Source of the DNA: Flavobacteriaceae bacterium UBA3078
Lineage (GTDB): Bacteria > Bacteroidota > Bacteroidia > Flavobacteriales > Flavobacteriaceae
NCBI GenBank assembly: GCA_002366675.1
Contig: DFBO01000058.1
Location: 1-10,263 of the forward strand
Direction: 5' to 3'
Length of the DNA stretch: 10,263 nt
The notes beneath the pieces were generated by a model. The model was given only the letters and a program-made list of their open reading frames with translations, was not told the DNA's origin and did no database searches. This document shows, one piece after another, positions 6,084 through 10,263 of the stretch. How positions within the stretch are numbered: position 1 is the first letter of the stretch; each line of letters begins with the position of its first letter. A program made the position numbers and the translations under genes.

Positions 6084-9000
6084 TTACTTTTCTCTATTGA
6101 TATATAACCAAGCTGATCTTACTTCGCTTCCTCTGTATCTCATGACATAAAAATAAGTTCCTGTTGGGAGCTCATCTCCATTATCAGATATTCCGTTAAA
6201 CTCATTTAAATAGCTGCCTCGACTGTAAATTTTAATTCCATTTCTATTAAAAATTTCTAAGCTACTAACATCAAAACCTGATAAATCGAAATAATCATTC
6301 TTACCATCTCCATTAGGTGTAATTACTTCTGGAATGACACAAGTGTCTGTTAAGAATGTTTCATCAACTGTAACTGGACAAGGTCCAGACGTTGTATACT
6401 CTATTGTATAATAAGTATCTGGCGCACCTCCAGTAACTTCTCCTGTAACAGAATCAATAACGGCTCCACCAAGAGGAGGAGGATTGAGTACAAATGTTCC
6501 ACCTAAATCACCAGTGATAACAACTGTAGCGCCATCACAAGTTGGTGTTACATTAAAAGTTGCAACTTCAGTACTTGCTAATAAAGTAATAGTTCCTGAA
6601 CCAGTTTCTGGACAAGGTCCTGAAGTAGTATATTCTACAGAATACGTTTCTTCTGAAACTCCGTTTGTGATTTCTCCAGTTACTGGGTCTATTACAGCGC
6701 CATCAGTTGGCAGTGGGTTAAAAGAGAATGTACCACCTAAATCTCCTAATATAGTTGCAGTTGCACCATTACAAGTTGGTGTCATACTAAATGAAGCATC
6801 TTCAACTGGATGCACTGTAACCATTTGTGTACTAGATGCTGGACAAGATCCAGCAGTTGTATATTCAATTGTGTATGTAGCTCCAGGAGTTCCATTAGTA
6901 ACATTTCCTGTTACTGAATCTAAAGTAGCTCCATCTGTTGGTATTGGGTTAAAAGTAAACATACCACCTGAATCACCAGTAATATCTGCAGTTGCACCAT
7001 CGCAAGTTGCAGTCAAAGTAAATGATGCGTCTTCTAATGCTGCTATTGTTACAGTTTCTGAACTAGTAGATGGACAAGTTCCAACAGTTGTATATTCAAC
7101 TATATAAGTTGTTCCAGTTACTCCATTTGTAATTTCTCCTGTCGTAGCATCAATCATTGCACCATCTGTTGGAACTGGATTAAATGCAAATGTTCCACCT
7201 GTATCTCCAGTAATGGTTGCGGTTGCTCCTGTACAATTTGCTGTCAAAGTAAATGACGCATCTCCTCCAGGAAGTAAAGTTACCGTTTGAGTACTTACTG
7301 CAGGACAAGAGCCTGAAGTACTATACTCAACTGTATAGGTTGTTCCAGGAACACCATTAGTAATTTCACCAGTTGCAGCATCAATAATTGCTCCATCTCC
7401 AGGTTCTGGATTGAAAGCAAATGTTCCACTTGTGTCTCCAGTAATGGTTGCTGTTGCACCAGTACAATCTTCTATCATTGTAAATGATGCATCTTCAGCG
7501 TCTAATACTGTAACAGTTTCTGTACTTATTGCTGGACATGTACCTGTAGTTAAAACAGTATATTGAATAGTATATGTTTCTCCCGGAATGCCTCCTGTTA
7601 CCGTTCCTGTATCAGGATCAATAACTGCGCCATCAGTAGGTAATGGATTAAACTCAAAAGCACCACCTAGAGTGCCTGTAATTGTAGCTGTTCCACCATC
7701 GCAAGTTGGTGTCATTGTAAATGAGGGATCATCCGTTCCATCAGTAATAACTGTAACTGTTACATCATCGGTTACTGTAGATGTTCCTCCAGTACATAAC
7801 TCATAAGTTACAGAAGCTGTATAAGTTGTTGTAACTAAAGGAGACACTGTAATTGTTTCCGTATTTCCTAGTGATGTTACACCATCTAGCCACTCGAATG
7901 TATAATTTGGTGTTCCTTCAGCTGGCGCAAATCTCCAAGATTCAGGCTCTGTTACTGCCCAAACTCCTGTATTTCTACCTGGAGGCGTAAATGCAACTGT
8001 CCCTGGAACGTTTTGAACACCAATAACAGCTCTTCCACCATTCCATGTCGTACATGTTGGTTTTTCAAACACATTAATATCAATATTATTGGATGATTCG
8101 TATAAAATTATCTGACTACTTGATTCTATATCATTACAACTAAAATGACAAACTTCAGTGAAATTAACAACAAATTGCCTATAAGGAGCGGTACCAACTA
8201 CTAGATAATTAATATCTCCACAAACACCCGGATCTATATCATGACCAACACCAAATATATTGGCCTCTCCTAATGTTGGGTTTGCATTATTAGGTAATAA
8301 ATCTCCTGCTCCCATTGCCCAACCATTACCAGTATTAGCATTTTCTAATTCAAATGATAAGACACCATTAGATCCAATAAGAATTTGGCTATATACCTCT
8401 CCAAAGAAACAAAACTCAAAACCTAATTCTAATACTTCTGACCATATATCATCTGTATTTATACTTGTCCCTGTTCCACCAACTGTTGAAGGTAGAGGAC
8501 AAGTGTCTAATCCATTAATTATATAAGTATTCGTGTCTTGTCCAAATAAATGAAAATTGGCAGTTAGATCTGTTGACTCTTCGCAACCAATAGTTACATC
8601 TTCTCCTGCATAAACAATAGAGCAAGGATTAGGTGGTGGTGGACAAATAAATGTAATTGGACTACTAATCACATCACAAGTATCATCGTCAGATTTTATT
8701 GTTGTTATAGTAACAACTGTATTAGCAGCATAAGGCCCCATAGTAATAATCCCTGTAGTTGTAGCTGTTTGAGCTGGACTACCTTGATCATCTGTTATAA
8801 TAATTGAAGCAGAACCAACAAGGTCAGCTATATTAACTTCTAATACAAAATCTGGATTATTAGGATCTGTGTCGCAATCTCCAATAGCATTAAAAGTCAC
8901 TACATGAGGAATACAAATTGTTTTAAAAACTTGTTCTATACAATTTTGTGCAGGACCATTATCGTTATAAGGAGTAATTGTTACATAATAAAACGTGGCA

Positions 9001-10263
9001 TTGGTTAAAATTCCAGGATTGTACGTTAAAACATTTCCTACATCAACATTATCAGCTATTTCAGTCCCTCCAGGTGTTGTACCAATTGAAATGGCATAAC
9101 CAGTCACTACTATAGAAGCTGGTGACCAAGTAATGGTTGAGTTGATAGGAACGTCTATACCGCCATCTACTGGTGTAACTAAATCAGCATTACAATTTGG
9201 TGGTGCAGTTGGATCAAAACAAGATACATCAAAATCCCATTCTACTCTAGACCCACTACTACAACTTACTGAACCATCTGCTTCATAAAACATGACTATT
9301 CTATCGGTAGTTGAAAAGAATGACATACCTGCAAAGTCTCCAGCATTACCAGTACCTTCATAAATAAGAGTTCCATCTCCTTCTTCTATTCTAAGTGTAT
9401 CGCAACAAGTCTCTATTGTTCCAGAATTAAAGAACATATTCAATGGACTCCCATCTGAACTTTGGAAACTAAAAATTTCTGTCCACATAGGAATTCCATT
9501 TTCATAACAGAAAACCGTATTTAATATTTGACCTGATGGACAATCTATTATTTGATTTGGGTCTGCTCTTGTAGTGAAATTTTCTTCGTTACAATTTTCT
9601 GCATCTCCATTATCGTTATAAGGGATAATAGTTACATAATAAATTGTAGAATAATCTAATGTCCCTGGATCGTAAGTCAATACATTTCCAACATCTACAC
9701 CGTTTAAAACATCTGTTCCTCCTGGTGTAGTACCCATATATAATGTATATCCAGTAACAAGTACACTAGCTGCTGTCCAAGTTAAATCGTTGTTTTCACT
9801 AACATCTAAAGCTCCATTTAAAGGATCTGTCAAAGAGGCATTACAATTTGGTAATGCTGTAGTATCTACACAACCAACATCAAAATCCCAAGGTATAAAT
9901 CCATTACTTTGACAACTAATAATCCCATCTGATTCTACAAACACAGTAAGTGAATTACCTGAAGATACATATGTTAAACCTGTTAAATCTCCAGCATTTC
10001 CATAAGGTGTTGCAGCATTAAGATTTGTTGTTCCATCTGAATCTACAATAAATAATTCATCCCAAGTATTCTCTACTTGTCCTGAATTGAAAACTATATA
10101 TAAAGGTGAACCATCGTTACTAGCAAAGTTGAATGCCATGACACCTTCATTCTCATTACTATCATAACAATAAACTGTATTTACTACTTGATTTGCACTA
10201 CAATCAATAATTTGATTTGGATCGTTTCTTGTTGTAAAACTCTCTTCGTTACAATTTTCAGCA
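6084..10263 (-). CDS. Giant T9SS-secreted surface protein with type B (SprB-like) sorting domain, 5' end missing
   Basis: About 1,390 residues are visible and the frame is open to the right edge, so the signal peptide and N-terminus lie outside; the ATG at 10139 is internal. In protein order: the tail of one module (AENCNEESFTTRN), two CUB-like plus FN3-like modules of about 220 residues, an Ig-like segment with many Asp/Cys (8906 to about 8640), a nidogen-like domain (about 8610-7930; FEFCFFGEVYSQILIGSNG, then TWNGGRAVIGVQN), a PKD-like segment (about 7920-7740; FEWLDG, TTTYTASV), six repeats of about 77 residues, and a C-terminal sorting domain. There is no catalytic motif; the Cys pairs and beta repeats suggest a long extracellular adhesin. 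The downstream SprF-like and OmpA genes would serve its secretion and anchoring. Its ligand is unknown, and a role in gliding, adhesion or polysaccharide binding is inference. Confidence 0.93.
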   Translation of the reverse strand, partial: AENCNEESFTTRNDPNQIIDCSANQVVNTVYCYDSNENEGVMAFNFASNDGSPLYIVFNSGQVENTWDELFIVDSDGTTNLNAATPYGNAGDLTGLTYVSSGNSLTVFVESDGIISCQSNGFIPWDFDVGCVDTTALPNCNASLTDPLNGALDVSENNDLTWTAASVLVTGYTLYMGTTPGGTDVLNGVDVGNVLTYDPGTLDYSTIYYVTIIPYNDNGDAENCNEENFTTRADPNQIIDCPSGQILNTVFCYENGIPMWTEIFSFQSSDGSPLNMFFNSGTIETCCDTLRIEEGDGTLIYEGTGNAGDFAGMSFFSTTDRIVMFYEADGSVSCSSGSRVEWDFDVSCFDPTAPPNCNADLVTPVDGGIDVPINSTITWSPASIVVTGYAISIGTTPGGTEIADNVDVGNVLTYNPGILTNATFYYVTITPYNDNGPAQNCIEQVFKTICIPHVVTFNAIGDCDTDPNNPDFVLEVNIADLVGSASIIITDDQGSPAQTATTTGIITMGPYAANTVVTITTIKSDDDTCDVISSPITFICPPPPNPCSIVYAGEDVTIGCEESTDLTANFHLFGQDTNTYIINGLDTCPLPSTVGGTGTSINTDDIWSEVLELGFEFCFFGEVYSQILIGSNGVLSFELENANTGNGWAMGAGDLLPNNANPTLGEANIFGVGHDIDPGVCGDINYLVVGTAPYRQFVVNFTEVCHFSCNDIESSSQIILYESSNNIDINVFEKPTCTTWNGGRAVIGVQNVPGTVAFTPPGRNTGVWAVTEPESWRFAPAEGTPNYTFEWLDGVTSLGNTETITVSPLVTTTYTASVTYELCTGGTSTVTDDVTVTVITDGTDDPSFTMTPTCDGGTATITGTLGGAFEFNPLPTDGAVIDPDTGTVTGGIPGETYTIQYTVLTTGTCPAISTETVTVLDAEDASFTMIEDCTGATATITGDTSGTFAFNPEPGDGAIIDAATGEITNGVPGTTYTVEYSTSGSCPAVSTQTVTLLPGGDASFTLTANCTGATATITGDTGGTFAFNPVPTDGAMIDATTGEITNGVTGTTYIVEYTTVGTCPSTSSETVTIAALEDASFTLTATCDGATADITGDSGGMFTFNPIPTDGATLDSVTGNVTNGTPGATYTIEYTTAGSCPASSTQMVTVHPVEDASFSMTPTCNGATATILGDLGGTFSFNPLPTDGAVIDPVTGEITNGVSEETYSVEYTTSGPCPETGSGTITLLASTEVATFNVTPTCDGATVVITGDLGGTFVLNPPPLGGAVIDSVTGEVTGGAPDTYYTIEYTTSGPCPVTVDETFLTDTCVIPEVITPNGDGKNDYFDLSGFDVSSLEIFNRNGIKIYSRGSYLNEFNGISDNGDELPTGTYFYVMRYRGSEVRSAWLYINREK
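6087..6344 (-). other. T9SS type B C-terminal sorting domain (gliding-motility-associated CTD)
   Basis: The last 86 residues of the large surface protein carry the type B sorting-domain landmarks: TCVIPEVITPNGDGKNDYFD, then LEIFNRNGIKIYSRG, NEFNGISDNGDELPTGTYFYV and the terminal SAWLYINREK. This matches the family typified by SprB of Flavobacterium johnsoniae, which needs an SprF-type partner and is not exchangeable with the shorter type A domains. Type B proteins are exported through the T9SS and remain on the surface or are released. Confidence 0.94.
6345..7730 (-). repeat. Six tandem 74-79-residue repeats in the surface protein
   Basis: Repeat starts on the minus strand are 7730, 7493, 7262, 7031, 6800 and 6566, giving lengths of 79, 77, 77, 77, 78 and 74 codons. 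The consensus begins DASFTLTPTCDGATATITG, continues GGTFAFNPxPTDGAVID and GEITNGVPGTTYTVEYTT, and ends SGPCPASSTETVT. Each copy has two cysteines (after the first strand and in the CP motif), a likely intradomain disulfide, and looks like an Ig-like beta sandwich. The nucleotide sequences of the second and third copies are conspicuously alike, including synonymous positions, which suggests recent duplication or gene conversion. Confidence 0.92.
8907..10223 (-). repeat. Two direct 660-base CUB-like/FN3-like modules (array continues off the right edge)
   Basis: Copy 1 runs 10223-9564 and copy 2 runs 9563 to about 8907, an exact 220-codon period from DPNQIIDC to DPNQIIDC. Each has a CUB-like half (NTVxCY ... 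DGSPLxxxFNSG ... GNAGDxxGxxxxS ... ADGSVSC ... WDFDVxC) and an FN3-like half (LPNCNA ... GYTLYMGTTPGGT ... DVGNVLTYDPG ... YYVTIIPYNDNG ... NC). The end of a further copy (AENCNEESFTTRN) reaches the right edge, so at least three existed. Copy 2 closes with a diverged FKTICIP instead of the TTRxDPNQ link. Confidence 0.88.

Noticed and set aside
5899..6150. 83-codon plus-strand ORF across the PorP/SprF start and the adhesin end
   Set aside because: It is antisense to the PorP/SprF signal peptide and the sorting-domain end, both secure. Its hydrophobic look comes from the complement of AT-rich coding sequence.
6484..7107. 207-codon plus-strand ORF with repeated PPKSPVI-like segments
   Set aside because: Its periodicity simply mirrors the tandem repeats coded on the minus strand; a lack of stops is expected opposite such Thr/Gly/Val-rich repeats.
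6345..7730. Regular 231-base repeats as a CRISPR or non-coding satellite array
   Set aside because: Units are coding, differ mostly at conservative positions, keep frame and carry domain-like Cys pairs; no short identical repeats with unique spacers.
7588..7806. 72-codon plus-strand ORF
   Set aside because: Shadow of the first 77-residue repeat; same Pro/Val/Ser-rich complement pattern.
8260..8526. 88-codon plus-strand ORF
   Set aside because: Antisense to the nidogen-like domain, with no supporting signals.
10137..10139. ATG at 10139-10137 as the start of the large surface protein
   Set aside because: The same frame is open through to 10263, and the upstream codons (NCNEESFTTRNDPNQIIDC) repeat a segment found inside the protein. 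There is also no signal peptide after this Met, so it is internal.

Overview
The window is a stretch of chromosome from an AT-rich member of the Bacteroidota, most likely a marine-type Flavobacteriaceae. Four things point there: a TTTG-N21-TATATTTG promoter of the Bacteroidota type, start codons preceded by A-rich sequence rather than Shine-Dalgarno motifs, the order mutY / HU / tiny basic protein / RNase G, and a type IX secretion (T9SS) gene set with a 'type B' sorting domain and a PorP/SprF protein. The species cannot be named from the sequence.

Left part (1-3190): housekeeping genes. A divergent pair comes first. mutY (A/G mismatch DNA glycosylase, minus strand) runs off the left edge, and an HU-family DNA-binding protein lies on the plus strand. 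HU is followed after 32 bases by a 30-residue, extremely basic protein (1218-1310) that resembles the small-subunit ribosomal protein family bS22/mS38. This pair ends at a strong hairpin terminator. A 300-base gap with small hairpins and mini-ORFs then leads to a ribonuclease G/E gene (rng). Its product keeps the catalytic aspartates and the 5'-sensor residues. It lacks the zinc-link cysteines of the enterobacterial enzymes and carries a DxDxDG loop inside its S1 domain. A perfect hairpin at 3192-3225 with runs of A and T on either side can serve as a shared terminator for rng and for the converging operon.

Right part (10263-3244, minus strand): one operon of three genes with gaps of 23 and 18 bases. 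In transcription order they are: (i) a very large secreted surface protein, cut off at its 5' end by the window edge. It has repeated CUB-like/FN3-like modules, an Ig-like segment, a nidogen-like domain, a PKD-like segment, six tandem repeats of about 77 residues, and a T9SS type B (SprB-like) C-terminal sorting domain. (ii) A PorP/SprF-family outer-membrane protein. (iii) An OmpA-family protein with TPR repeats, a PD40-type propeller, a small regulatory-like domain and a peptidoglycan-binding OmpA domain, arranged as in PorE. By analogy with SprB/SprF and with PorP/PorE, the second and third genes probably deliver the large protein, hold it at the surface and connect it to peptidoglycan.

Nothing here is clearly a new system. 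The best leads are the 30-residue protein, the sequence departures in HU and RNase G, and the dedicated adhesin/SprF/OmpA unit with its visibly duplicating repeat array. I saw no rRNA, tRNA, CRISPR array or insertion sequence.
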